Shown here: positions 47,004 to 56,614 of the stretch, piece after piece
Position numbering within the stretch: position 1 is the first letter of the stretch
Layout: each line of letters opens with the position of its first letter
Source of the DNA: Rhizophagus irregularis
Taxonomy: Eukaryota > Glomeromycota > Glomeromycetes > Glomerales > Glomeraceae
Length of the DNA: 64,000 nucleotides
Reading direction: 5' to 3'
NCBI RefSeq assembly: GCF_026210795.1
Contig: NC_089459.1
Span: 2,728,001-2,792,000 of the forward strand
Notes under the pieces: generated by a model
Told to the model about the DNA's origin: nothing
Databases searched by the model: none
The model's input: only the letters and a program-made list of their open reading frames with translations
Made by a program: the position numbers and the translations under genes

Positions 47004-47539
47004 TACACACAATTAATTAATTTCAATTTATTATAATTATTTGTAATATTAATATTAGTCTGAAATATTCTATATAATTAATATATTATGATAATTAATT
47101 AAATTTTTAAATAAGAATTTTATTTAACATTATGGATCTACTGGTCAAAATTATTTCTTTTGGCATTAATACCTTTCATCAAAAGTTCATCATCATTATT
47201 ACGTAATTTGTTAAACATTCGGCCAATTATAAAAATCGAAAAAAAAATTAGCATAAATCAACTGGTCAATTTTTGGTCAATTTTTGGTTGAATTGTAACA
47301 TAAAAAAAACCATAAATTGACCAATATTTTTTTTTGATCAATTTTTATTAATAACAACAATTGACTTGACAATTTTTAACAACCTTAAACAAAATTAAAA
47401 TATTGAACCATCTAAATAATAGCCGAATACTTATTGAAAAGTAAAACTTAAATTAGTAATGATTTACATTTGACTCCCTACGATTTAAATAGACTTTTGC
47501 CATAAAAGTCTAAATTAGTTTCTTTTAATCAGGTTCAGA
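47004..47539. other. Intergenic, short direct repeats
   Basis: This stretch contains tandem GGTCAATTTTTG words near 47268-47290 with inverted partners downstream (AAATTGACCAATA). No gene is seen. Confidence 0.35.
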
Positions 47540-47679
47540 TTTTTTAAGTTTGTTTTTTTGTAGTTTCTTGGAATTTATTTTTGTAGGTCGTCTCAGTTCG
47601 TTTTGACTTCTGGACTTATTTTTTTTTCTTTTTGTAGGTTATTTCAGTCTGGTTTCTTCTATTTGGACCTTTGACTTGT

Positions 47680-47748
47680 GTCCTGAAGGCTCAACGGTAG
47701 AGCATACGATTTAGTCGTAAGATGCAGGTTCGACTCCTGCTCAGGATA
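47680..47748 (+). tRNA. tRNA-like gene, anticodon UUA (possible UAA-reading)
   Basis: It folds as a cloverleaf: acceptor GTCCTGA with TCAGGAT (seven pairs including one G-T), D arm GCTC-AACGGTA-GAGC, T arm GCAGG-TTCGACT-CCTGC and discriminator A. The B box GGTTCGACTCC is perfect. The anticodon stem has only four clean pairs (TACG/CGTA), with loop ATTTAGT, which puts TTA at the anticodon. Position 8 is A instead of the nearly invariant T. So either it is an unusual suppressor-type tRNA or a decayed tRNA-derived repeat. It lies inside the T-rich repeat domain. Confidence 0.55.
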
Positions 47749-48060
47749 ATAATATCCTTTATAGGTTGTTTCATTTTAGCTCTCAAACCAGAATTTTCTA
47801 TTTTGTAGGTTTTTCGTTTCGACTCTCAGACTTGGATGTTTTTGACTTCCAGATTTGGAATTTATTTTTTATAGGTTATTCATTTCGGTTTTTGGACTTT
47901 AGCTTGGAATTTCTTGGAATTTTTTTATCTTGTAGGTTTCTTCATTTCAGTTTTCAGACTTGGGCTTAGAATTTATTTTCGTTTCAGTTTCTGAACTTAG
48001 AATTTCTTTTTTGTAAGTCAGTTAATTTTAGTTTCTGGACTTGGAATTTTCTTTTTTGTA

Positions 48061-48304
48061 GGTCAGTTCATTTCAGTTTTCAGACTTGGAATTTCTTTTT
48101 TGTAGGTCGGTTCATTTCAGTTTCTGGACTTGGAATTTCTTTTTTGTAGGTCAGTTCATTTCAGTTTCTGGACTTGGAATTTCTTTTTTGTAGGTCAGTT
48201 CATTTCAGTTTCTGGACTTGGAATTTCTTTTTTGTAGGTCAGTTCATTTCAGTTTCTGGACTTGGAATTTCTTTTTTGTAGGTCGGTTCATTTCAGTTTC
48301 TGGA
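48061..48304 (+). repeat. 44-bp tandem repeat, about 5.5 copies
   Basis: Copies start at 48061, 48105, 48149, 48193, 48237 and 48281. The unit contains GGTCAGTTCATTTCAG, TTTCTGGACTTGGAATTTC and TTTTTTGTA. Most copies differ by one to three bases. More divergent copies extend leftward to about 47760. Each unit contains a TTTTTTGTAG acceptor-like site. Confidence 0.9.
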
Positions 48305-48402
48305 TTTGAGTTTAACTCCTATCAGTAAATAGGTTTTTCTTTTGTAGGTACGCTTCGATTTTAGGATTTGGGAGTTTTGGAAAGATAGCGTTTTAATATT
48401 AC

Positions 48403-48471
48403 ATCCTGAAGGCTCAATGGTAGAACATATGATTCAATTGTAAGGTGCAGATTCGACTCCTGCTCAAGACA
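48403..48471 (+). pseudogene. Decayed second copy of the tRNA-like sequence
   Basis: It aligns base for base with 47680-47748 (shared TCCTGAAGGCTCAA, GGTAGA, TTCGACTCCTGCTCA). It has mismatches in the acceptor stem, one in the D stem and two G-T pairs in the anticodon stem. The loop ATTCAAT would give anticodon TCA. It is probably a non-functional relative. Confidence 0.5.
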
Positions 48472-48833
48472 ATAGCTGATTCGTATTTGAACTTGAAATT
48501 TTGATTTTTCTTTGTAGGTTACTTCCGATTTATTGATTTTCTTTTTTATAGTTACTTTTGATATTTGCTTTTAATTTTCTTTTTGTAGGTTTTTTTCAAC
48601 AATTTTTTTCTTTGTAGGCCACTTCAGTTCCAATATTTCAGGTTTTTTTTTTAGGTGGTTCTTTTGGTAATATTAATAATGAACGATTACTAATAACCAT
48701 TCTTTCTTTTTTTTAGGTTCAGTGGACTTCCAAATTCTGAAGATTGGAAAAAAACCAAGATTTGTAAGTATATATGAATCTTGGTTTATTTTTTTGTTTT
48801 TGTTTTTTAATTTTATTAATGAATGGTTACTAA

Positions 48834-49130
48834 AGGACCCCGGATATCTCCAAAACAGGTCATAAGTCACACTTTCGGCAGATTGGCCCATTTTTCAGGG
48901 GCTCAAAAAATCGTTTTTTGTAAATATCTCGGCATCCAGTGGTCCAATTTTGATGAACTTTTTTTTAAATTGTAGAGCTAAATGAGGGCTACAAAATAAA
49001 AAAAAGTTCATTAAAATTGAATTACTGGATGCTGAGATATTTACAAAAAACGATTTTTTGAGTTTCAGCAAAAAGGGGTGTTTTTGGCCAAAAGTCCATT
49101 ATGACCTTTATATTAGATATCCGGGGTCCT
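48834..49130. mobile_element. 297-bp hAT-type MITE inserted in array 1
   Basis: Perfect 16-bp inverted ends AGGACCCCGGATATCT, flanked by identical 8-mers GTTACTAA (48826-48833 and 49131-49138). Removing it restores an intact hairpin A. A second inner inverted repeat (AAATCGTTTTTTGTAAATAT and its complement) makes it a strong fold-back. Confidence 0.93.
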
Positions 49131-49390
49131 GTTACTAATAACCATTCTTTTTTTTATTTTTTAGGTTCAGTGGGCTTTTGAGTCCAAAGAACAAAAAAAC
49201 CAAGATTTGTAAGTAAGTACAAATCTTGGTTTTATTTTTTTATTTTTTTTTAAAAAAAATATTATGAACGGTTACTAATAACCGTTCTTTTCTTTTTTTT
49301 AGATTCGGTGGGTTCCTGAAGAACGAAAACCCAAAGATTCGTAAGTATGAATCTTACTTTTTTATTTTTTTAAAAAAAAATATTATAAAC

Positions 49391-49573
49391 GGTCAGAGAG
49401 CTTACAGATATTACGTAATTATCAAAGGGGGAGGGGTAACTAAAATCTTACGTTACACTTAATAAAATATATAATTTATAAATATTATAATTTGATTGGT
49501 TATTAAATCTGACAAGAGAGGGGAGTAAGTTTATATTAAACTGAATATTACGTAATATATGTAACTCCCCTTA
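49391..49573. mobile_element. Probable MITE inserted in array 1
   Basis: Imperfect inverted ends of about 20 bp centred on ATATTACGTAAT interrupt a hairpin-A unit. The exact ends and target duplication are not clear. Confidence 0.6.
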
Positions 49574-50213
49574 TTAATAACCATTTTTTTCTTTATTTTT
49601 ATAGGTTCAGATGGACTTCTGAGTTCTGAAAATAGAAAAAACCAAGATTTGTAAGTATACACAAATCTTGGTTTTATTTTTTATTTTTTTAAAAAATATT
49701 ATGAACGGTTTTTACTAATAGCTGTTATTTTCTTTTTTATAGCTTTGGGTAGCCCGAAGAACAGAGAAACCAAGATTCGTAAGTAAGTACAAATCTTGGT
49801 TTATTTATTATTATTTTTTTAAAAAAAATATTATGAATGGTTACTAATAACCGTTCTTTTTTTTTAGGTTTCCATGAGCTTCTGAAAAATGAAAATCCAA
49901 AGATTCGTAAGAATCTTTATTTTTTTCCTTTCTTTGTTTATTATTACGAACGGTTTATTAACCGTTCTTATATTTTTTTTATAGGTTTAAGTGGGTTTAC
50001 GAGTTCCTAAAGAACAACGAAAAATCAAGATTCATAAGTAACTATGAATCTTGATTTTTTTTTAATATTAATAACGGTTTCTAACCATTCTTTTCTATTT
50101 TTTTTAGGTCTTGGATGTCTTAGGTGGGTTTCCGAAGAATAGAATACCCAAAGATTCGTAAAGACAGTATGAATCTAACTTTTATTTATTTATTTTATTA
50201 TGACAATTTCTAA

Positions 50214-50387
50214 GGGCAGTGACATATATTAGCTAATATTATTTTAATAGTAATGTTTACTCCCCTACCTCCAGGTAAGATTTTATGACCAATCACAACC
50301 ATTTCACATGGTTTATATTATGTGTAACCTAAGATTTTCTTTTACTTTCCCACCCCCTAAAATATTAGCTAATATATGTCATCACCC
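50214..50387. mobile_element. 174-bp MITE with TAA duplication
   Basis: The inner ends GACATATATTAGCTAATATT and their complement are perfect. The outer tips GGGCAGT and ATCACCC match partly. TAA flanks both sides (50211-50213 and 50388-50390). G-rich tips and a TAA duplication suggest PIF/Harbinger. It sits inside array 1. Confidence 0.8.
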
Positions 50388-50759
50388 TAACCGTTCTTTT
50401 ATTTTATTTTTTAGGTTTTGGGTTAATTTCCAAAGATCAGAAGAAAAGGAACCAAGATTCATAAATAAGTACAAATCTTGGTTTATTTTTATTATTATTA
50501 TTATTTTGGAACAGGTACTAACTATTCCTTTCTTTTTTTTATAGGTTTGAGTGGATTTCCGACAAATGGATGAACTAACAATAAATGAAGGAACCAAGAT
50601 TCGTAAGTATGAATCTTGGTTTATTATTTTTTTTTTAATATTATAGAACGGTTACTAATAACCGTTTCTTTCCTTTTTTTAGGTTTTGGGTGGGCTTCTG
50701 AAGAACTCTTTATACTTTTTTTAAAAAAAAATATTTTTTGTTAATTGTATTTTTTTTCT

Positions 50760-51790
50760 ATTTTGTAAGTTTCAGCCTTCAGTTATTGGGCATTGGATAT
50801 ATAGGTAAGTTTTGAAGTAAAACTTCAAAACTTTTTTTAAATAAAATTATTTTTTTTTAATTATTTTTTTGATTTTTTTTCTTCTATTTTGTAGAATTCG
50901 GCTTTCAGTTCTTGGGTTTGGATATATGGGTTTGTTTTGAAGTTAAAACTTCAAAACTTTTTTTAAAAACAAGTATTTTTTTAATTTTATTTTAATTTTT
51001 TTTTCTTTTTTGTAGATTTCGGCTTTTTATTCTTGGGGTTTGGATGTACAGGTAAGTTTTGAAGTAAAACTTCAAAACTTTTATTTTTGATTATTTTTTT
51101 ATTTTGTAGGTTTCAGCTTTTGGTTATTGGATGTTGAATATATTATATATAAGTTTCGATCAGAATGAAAGAATAGAAACTTTTAAAAAAAAATATTTTT
51201 TAATTATTTTTTTATTCTATTTTGTAGGTTTTAGCTTTCAGTTCTTGAGCATTAAATATATAGGATAGGTGAGTTTCGAAGTGAAAACTTTGAAACTTTT
51301 TTTAAATAGAATTATTTTTTTTAATTATTTTTTAATTTTGGTTCTTGAGCATTAGATATACAGGTGAGTTTCAGAGTGAAAACTTCAAAAATTTTTTTTT
51401 AAAAAAAATATTTTTTTTTAATTTTTTTTAATTTATTTTTCTTTTTTGTAGGTTTCGACTTTTGGTTCTTGGGCTTTGGATATATGAGTAAGTTTCGAAG
51501 AAACTTTAAAACTTATTTTAAAAAAAAAAGATATTTTTTTAATTTTATTTTTGATTATTTTTCTATTTTGTAGGTTTCGACTTTTGGTTGGATTTTAGAT
51601 ATATGGATAAGTTTCGAAATGAAACTTTGAAACTTATTTTAAAAAGGGATTTTTTTTTAAATTTTATTTTAATTTTTTTTTCTATTTTGTAGGTTTCGAC
51701 TTTCGGTTGAACTTTGGATATATGGATAAGTTTTTACTTCAGATTTTTGGTTGGGTAAGTTTCAAAATATTTCGAAACTTAAATTTTTTT
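50760..51790 (+). repeat. Array 2: exon-like units with GTAAGT-hairpin
   Basis: About nine units of roughly 110-130 bp. Each has a T-rich tract, GTAG, a short segment built on TTTCRGCTTTYRGTTCTTGGG and GGATATAT, then GTAAGTTT whose downstream bases form a hairpin (arms TTTTGAAGT and ACTTCAAAA, or TTTCGAA and TTTGAAA in others), and again T. Later units are more worn. The layout matches array 1 but the sequence is different. Two further worn units with ACGGTTTACTAACC lie at 51800-51960. Confidence 0.65.
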
Positions 51791-51994
51791 TATTAAAGAA
51801 TTGGTTTACTAACCGTATCTTTATTTTTTTTGTAGATTTTCCTTTGGACTTCTATTGAATGGGTAGGTTTTGAATCTTCAAAACTTTGACCTTTTTTTAT
51901 TGTAATAATAACGGTTTACTAACCATTTCTTTATTTTTTTTGTAGGTTTCTCTTTCGTACTTTTGTCAGATAGAGTAAGTCGTAGATAATTTTG

Positions 51995-52130
51995 AAGATA
52001 GTAGACGATGGTGGATGATGGATGGTGGATGACGAGTAGTAGATGATGGATGTGGATGATGGTTGATAATGGTTGATAATGGATAGTGAATGGTAAATGG
52101 TAAATGGTAAATGGTGGATAGTAGATGTAA
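51995..52130. repeat. GATGGTGGATGATGG minisatellite
   Basis: This is an imperfect tandem array of GATGGTGGAT, GATGATGGAT and AATGGTAAAT words. It marks the right edge of the T-rich domain and has no coding signal. Confidence 0.7.
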
Positions 52131-52469
52131 ATAGACAAATACTGTAGAATGTAAATATTAGATATTTAATATGATAATTTTTAATATGTAATTTTAATAA
52201 AGTGAAATAATAATAATCAATTGATTGTTATTACAAAATTAAAAATAAGCTAAATACATAAAATCATTAACAATTAGACAAAATTAGACTTAATTTCATC
52301 CAACATTTGGCAATTTGAAATTTGGACGAATGTCTAGTAAAAGTTGATAAATAGTTTATTTCCGATTTTTTAATGAAATTTTGCCAATTTGTGATTGCCA
52401 AATGGCAGGCAAACTGTACAAATCGTCCATAATAATTTTGACAATTTTTTTGGCAATAATTGGCCAAAT

Positions 52470-52724
52470 TTAGGCCAACTTTTGTCTAATATTCATCAAT
52501 TTGAAATTTGGATGAAATGGACTGTTCTGACCAGTAATACTTTCAACTGATTTTAGTTTTTTTCTTGAATAGTATCCAATATCATCATCATCATAAATTC
52601 CTTCAACCAATTTTAATTTTTTTTTTGAATGATGTCCAATATTGTCATCATCATCATTTTCTCTATATTTCTTTAACTCTTCAGTTATAATCGATAACAT
52701 CAATTCTTTGTATCCAGATCTCAT
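52470..52724 (-). CDS. Possible small hypothetical protein with internal duplication
   Basis: The 84-codon frame begins MRSGYKELMLSIITEELKKY. It has two copies of a 17-residue block (DDDNIGHHSKKKLKLVE and DDDDIGYYSRKKLKSVE). Composition looks coding at the start, but the stop lies in repeat-like sequence. It may be an exon or a remnant of a multicopy gene. Confidence 0.3.
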   Translation of the reverse strand: MRSGYKELMLSIITEELKKYRENDDDDNIGHHSKKKLKLVEGIYDDDDIGYYSRKKLKSVESITGQNSPFHPNFKLMNIRQKLA

Positions 52725-52834
52725 CCATTAAGATACGTTTAATGGAGCAGTTTCTTTCTTTAGAGCATACTGAGAATTATTAAAAACTCATTTTCATCTT
52801 CTTTTATCAACTGTTTGCCGATAAAATAATACGT

Positions 52835-53990
52835 CCCTGAATGGTTCCAGTTTGAACTGAAAACTGATTCAAAACTGACTAAAAATTCGGTTCAATTCTC
52901 AGTTCAGTTCAATTCTATTTTATTTTAAGAAAAAATGCAAAAATCGAAATAACTCAGCAACCAATGATTATATAAAGACGAGCAATAGCTCATTAGAATT
53001 GTCTCATTGAGATGTGTCGAATGGTGGTAAAATCATTTCTAGCCACCTCGATATATCACGAGATAATCAATGCTAAACATTTTTTATAAAACTAGTGATA
53101 GAATCATATCTATTGATCCTAGAAAAATGATCTTGGTATTATTTGATAAGTCTTAATGAGACAAATCTAATAAGCCTTTTTTCATTTTTTTATGATTACT
53201 ACATAATGAGTTATCTTAATTTTCACATTTTTTTAAATTTTCGAACGTCAAAAAATAAAAATTCTGATCTAAAATATAATCCATCTTTTACTGATTGTAT
53301 TGAAACAATCTTTAGCTCATTAGATCCGTCTTAATGAGATGAGTTGAATAACGGTAAGATCATATCTCTAGTATCGATAGATACCGTTCTAATGCTAATT
53401 TACTGAAATTGCTTAGCATAATTTATCTTATGATATACCAATGCTAGAGACATGATCTTACTGTTATTTAACTCATCTCATTAAGACAGATCTAATGAAC
53501 TAAAGATCGTTCCAATACAATCAGTAGAAGATGGGTTATATCTTAGATCAGAATTTTTGTTTTTTACGTTCAAAAATTTAAAAAAATGCAAAAATTAAGA
53601 TAACTCGTTATGTAGTGATCATAAAAAATGAAAAAAGGCTCATTAGATTCGTCTCATTAAGGCCTATTGAATGATGCCAAGATCATTTCTCTAGGGTCAA
53701 TAAATACGATTCTATTACTAGTTTTATAAAAAATGTTTAGTGTTGATTAACTCGTAATATATTGAGACTAGAGAGATGATTTTATTACCATTCGACGCAT
53801 CTCAATAAACCAATTCTAATGAGCTATTGCTTGTCTTTATATGATCACTGGTTGCCGAGTTATTTCGATTTTTGCATTTTTTCTTAAAATTGGATAGAAC
53901 TGAACTGAACCTGATGGTTCCGGTTCAGTTTTCATTTAGTTTCAGTTTTTACCTAAACTGGAAAAAAACTGCACCAAACTGACCCATTTG
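52835..53990. mobile_element. About 1.15-kb nested fold-back element
   Basis: The outer arms pair (TTTTAAGAAAAAATGCAAAA with its complement near 53865-53890, flanked by GAACTGAACTG-type words). Inside, a second palindrome pairs 53143-53400 with about 53410-53640 (CTCATTAGATCCGTCTTAAT and complement). It shares the AGCTCATTRGAAT and TCGAATGGTRGTAAAATCAT words with the elements at 39910 and 55509, so all three belong to one family. Its exact tips are uncertain. Confidence 0.65.
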
Positions 53991-54077
53991 GAGTTTTATT
54001 CTAACTAAAAAATACAATCAGATTACCAAAGTAGCTAATATAATATATAATTTGCAATCATTTCTCCACTTAATATC

Positions 54078-55508
54078 TTATATTACAATATGATTTTCAT
54101 TTGAATTATTATCTGAATCAATTTTGGATTCCTCTGGACTATGATACGCATTTTCTAACATGATTGGATTGAATTCTGATTTCTTTAACTTTAAGACAAT
54201 TGGATTGTCTAATAGTTGTAAATGTCTGACCATGTTTGTTCGTCTTATTTGTTTCTATTTTCACAATTTTAATGGCTAATTAGCTAATATTTTCATAAAT
54301 AAACTCAATTAATATAATATTACCTAGCTTTAGCGTGAATTTCCATATTTTCTTTTGATTTCTTCAGTTCGCTCAGATTCAGATTTCTTTTTTTTTTAAT
54401 AAATCTTTTCTCTGATAGCGGCGACACTGATGAATCATTTCATATGGCACGCCTTCACTAACCAGATACACATTGATATCTAACATTTTAAATAAAGCGG
54501 AAATAATTATTTTCGTTATCAAATCCTTTTGTGACTCAAAAGTTTTATTGATGTTGAGTTGACTGCTTGTAGGCAGTGTTGGGTTTTGGATTTGTCCAAT
54601 TGGTTTTTTTAATTGAACAATTTTAGACTGTCCAAAACCAGTTTTGGACATAGTTTTGGACATAGTTTTAGACAGTTTAAAACTGCTCAAGAGTCCTAAT
54701 ATTTATCAACTGAAACTAAAAATAAAATAAAAATATAGTGTTAAAATGTTAAAAAAGTAAATATTTAATATAAATTAAATAATAAAAATTAATGTAAAAT
54801 CAAAATAATATTAAAAATTAACATTTAAAGTTTTTTGAAGTAATTTAATAATTGAACTAAAATTAAAATTAGCCAAAATTAGTCATAATTCTGGCCAAAA
54901 TTAAATTTTTTGTCATGTGATCTGTCCAAAACCTGTCTAATGAAAAAAAGGTTTTGATTTTGGACAAGTTTTGGACAAACGTCCAATTGTCCAATTGCCT
55001 AATACTGCTTGTAGACATTCATTTGATATTCCATTTTACTTCTCACTAAATATTTATTTGTGTTAGTTTCATGCATTTAATAAATTTGAAATTAAATAAT
55101 TACTTATACGCAAGTTATCTTTCGTATCTTTTGGTAATTCTGTTAAACTGTGATAAGTTACTTTCCTGGCAGTAGCTGAACTAGAATCAGTTTCCAATCC
55201 ACTAGTTCTCTCTGAACTTGAATTTGATTGAGAATCTGATCAAGAAGTTAATTGTTTTTGTTTTCTTTGCTTCTTAGACTTCTTAGATTTGGATTTCTTT
55301 TTGCTATTCTTGCTATTCTTTTTTGGTTGGTGGCGCTTCATAATTCTTATCAGTCGAAGAAACAATTTCAGTAGATTTGTTAGAAGCTTTAATGGAAGAT
55401 GATTTCTTAGACTTCTCAGGTATCTTAGATTTCTTTTTATTTGGTTGATGATCTTTTTTACTGCTCTCATCATCAGAAGAAACAAATCTAGTGGATTTAT
55501 TTCTGTAT
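54078..55508 (-). pseudogene. Decayed host-type gene interrupted by a MITE
   Basis: Coding-looking blocks on the minus strand run from 55508 down to 54078. A Lys/Ser-rich block contains KSTRFVSSDDESS, then SSSERTSGLETDSSSATARK and TYHSLTELPKDTKDNLR. A second exon has MSTSSQLNINKTFESQKDL and VPYEMIHQCRRYQRKDLL. The last exon has KQIRRTNMVRHLQLLD and ends NSNENHIVI before TAA. There is a frame change near 55310, an in-frame TGA near 55241, another frame change in an A-run near 54395 and a 434-bp insertion at 54574-55007. No family is recognised; this looks like a species-specific multicopy gene gone to decay. Confidence 0.5.
54574..55007. mobile_element. 434-bp hAT-type MITE inside the decayed gene
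   Basis: The ends are CAGTGTTGGGTTTTGGA-like and CCTAATACTG, with inner GGACAATTGG/CCAATTGTCC pairing. The flanking 8-mers are CTTGTAGG (54566-54573) and CTTGTAGA (55008-55015), 7 of 8 identical. CAGTGTTGGG is a classic hAT tip. Confidence 0.75.
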
Positions 55509-56022
55509 CAGGAAATTTGTTTAGGTGTAATTTAGTGTAATATTTTGGAAGTAGTGTAAAATTTCGAAATATTACACTACAAATGTAATATTACAAAGTT
55601 TACGTTCTTAAATTTGAATAATTATAATAATTTAAGAATATTTCGCTATCTACTGATCCAATCAAAATGATCTATAGCTCATTGGAATTAGCTCATTAAG
55701 ACAAATCGAATGGTAGTAGAATCGCATCTTTACATTTGATAGATAGCTTACTATTAATTTAAAACTTTATTGCATACTATAGAGTGTTCTATCAACTGTA
55801 GAAATGCGATTTTACTACCATTCGATTTGTCTTGATGAGCTGATTCCAATGAGCTATAGATCATCTTGATTGGATTAGTAGATAGAAAAATATTCTTAAA
55901 TTATTATAATTATTCAAATTTAAAAGCGTAAACTTTGTAATATTACGTTTTTAGTGTAATATTTCAAAATTTTACACCACCTCCAAAATATTACACTAAA
56001 TTACACCTAAACAAATTTTCTG
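55509..56022. mobile_element. Fold-back element, copy 2 (complete)
   Basis: The ends TCAGGAAATTTGTTTAGG and CCTAAACAAATTTTCTGA are imperfect inverted repeats, and the inner arms pair almost along the whole length. TGTA lies outside both tips. It is the complete relative of the copy at 39910-40443. It lies at the upstream edge of the decayed minus-strand gene. Confidence 0.8.
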
Positions 56023-56156
56023 ATGTATTCGTTTGAATGAATAAATGGGATCTTAGGTAAATATTTTAACAATGAATGTTTTGGATTTTAATTAATATAT
56101 CATAAATTTGCCTTTTAGGTTTCTATTCCAATTCAAAATGATATATTGAACTGGAA

Positions 56157-56545
56157 TTGCTAAGAATTATTGTACAGAATTGCAGAATCAATAATTTTAT
56201 ATATATTCAATTGGACAATCAGAAGCTTGTTAATGGTCTTAAGTTAATTGAACTTCGGCAAACAACTGGTTCATTAGCGGCATATGATAACCTCAGATTA
56301 GAAGAATTAGTTCAGTTCAAACAGATTTTTTGCAGCGAATTAGAAGATACGATCACTGGCAGTGAATTTATCTGGGCAATTTATTAAGTCCAATTAAAAA
56401 TCGTGTTGATTTACCTGACAATTTATATGAACAGTTAATTACTTATTATAATGAAGTTTATAGTAAAAAGATGGATGTTAAATTCGACTTCATGTTAAAT
56501 CTGATCAGTCAAGATTTACAGAATGATTCGTATGTAGTTGTTTAA
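56157..56545 (+). pseudogene. Frameshifted fragment of an unknown gene
   Basis: The first frame holds LKLIELRQTTGSLAAYDNLR and LEELVQFKQIFCSELEDTI, ending at TAA near 56385. The next frame immediately continues GNLLSPIKNRVDLPDNLYEQ and FDFMLNLISQDLQNDSYVVV to TAA at 56545. One base shift joins the two, so this is a broken gene. No known domain is seen. Confidence 0.5.
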
Positions 56546-56614
56546 CTAATAATTAATCAATGCAGAAGAATTCAAGTGCCAACTGAAATTTTTGGATCAG
56601 CGTTAGCACCTCAA

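Larger units (their letters stand above)
48678..50720 (+). repeat. Array 1: eleven exon-like units with two hairpins each
   Basis: Units recur about every 120-150 bp, excluding insertions. Each has hairpin A (arms GAACGGTTA and TAACCGTTC, loop CTAA), a T-rich tract ending in AG, an exon-like segment of 36-49 nt starting (G)TTYRGTGGG and ending ACCAAGATT, then GTAAGT in or beside hairpin B (arms ACCAAGATT and AATCTTGGT). Exon-like segments: 48717-48763, 49165-49208, 49303-49340, 49605-49650, 49743-49778, 49868-49906, 49985-50033, 50108-50157, 50415-50460, 50545-50602 and one starting at 50683. Two donors are changed to ATAA. The lengths are not multiples of three, so protein coding is unlikely. 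Confidence 0.75.
47540..51960 (+). repeat. T-rich repeat domain with recurring splice-site-like words
   Basis: Over 4.4 kb the plus strand is strongly T-rich and repeatedly shows TTTTTTGTAGG or TTTTTTTTAGG (a pyrimidine tract plus AG acceptor) followed 30-50 nt later by GTAAGT-like words. It holds two tRNA-like sequences, a 44-bp tandem repeat, two arrays of hairpin units and three inserted MITEs. No long open frame runs through it. It differs sharply from both flanks. Confidence 0.7.

Noticed and set aside
44940-47748. Nuclear stop-codon reassignment
   Set aside because: Conserved genes here (DNA2, CUL1, LARS2, MPK1, MED27) have no in-frame stops and end at normal positions, so a standard code is assumed.
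48061-48304. Regular direct repeats resembling a CRISPR array
   Set aside because: The 44-bp units are contiguous with no spacers, and the context is eukaryotic.
50308-50597. Open frames on both strands in array 1
   Set aside because: They are translations of T-rich repeats and MITE sequence without motifs.
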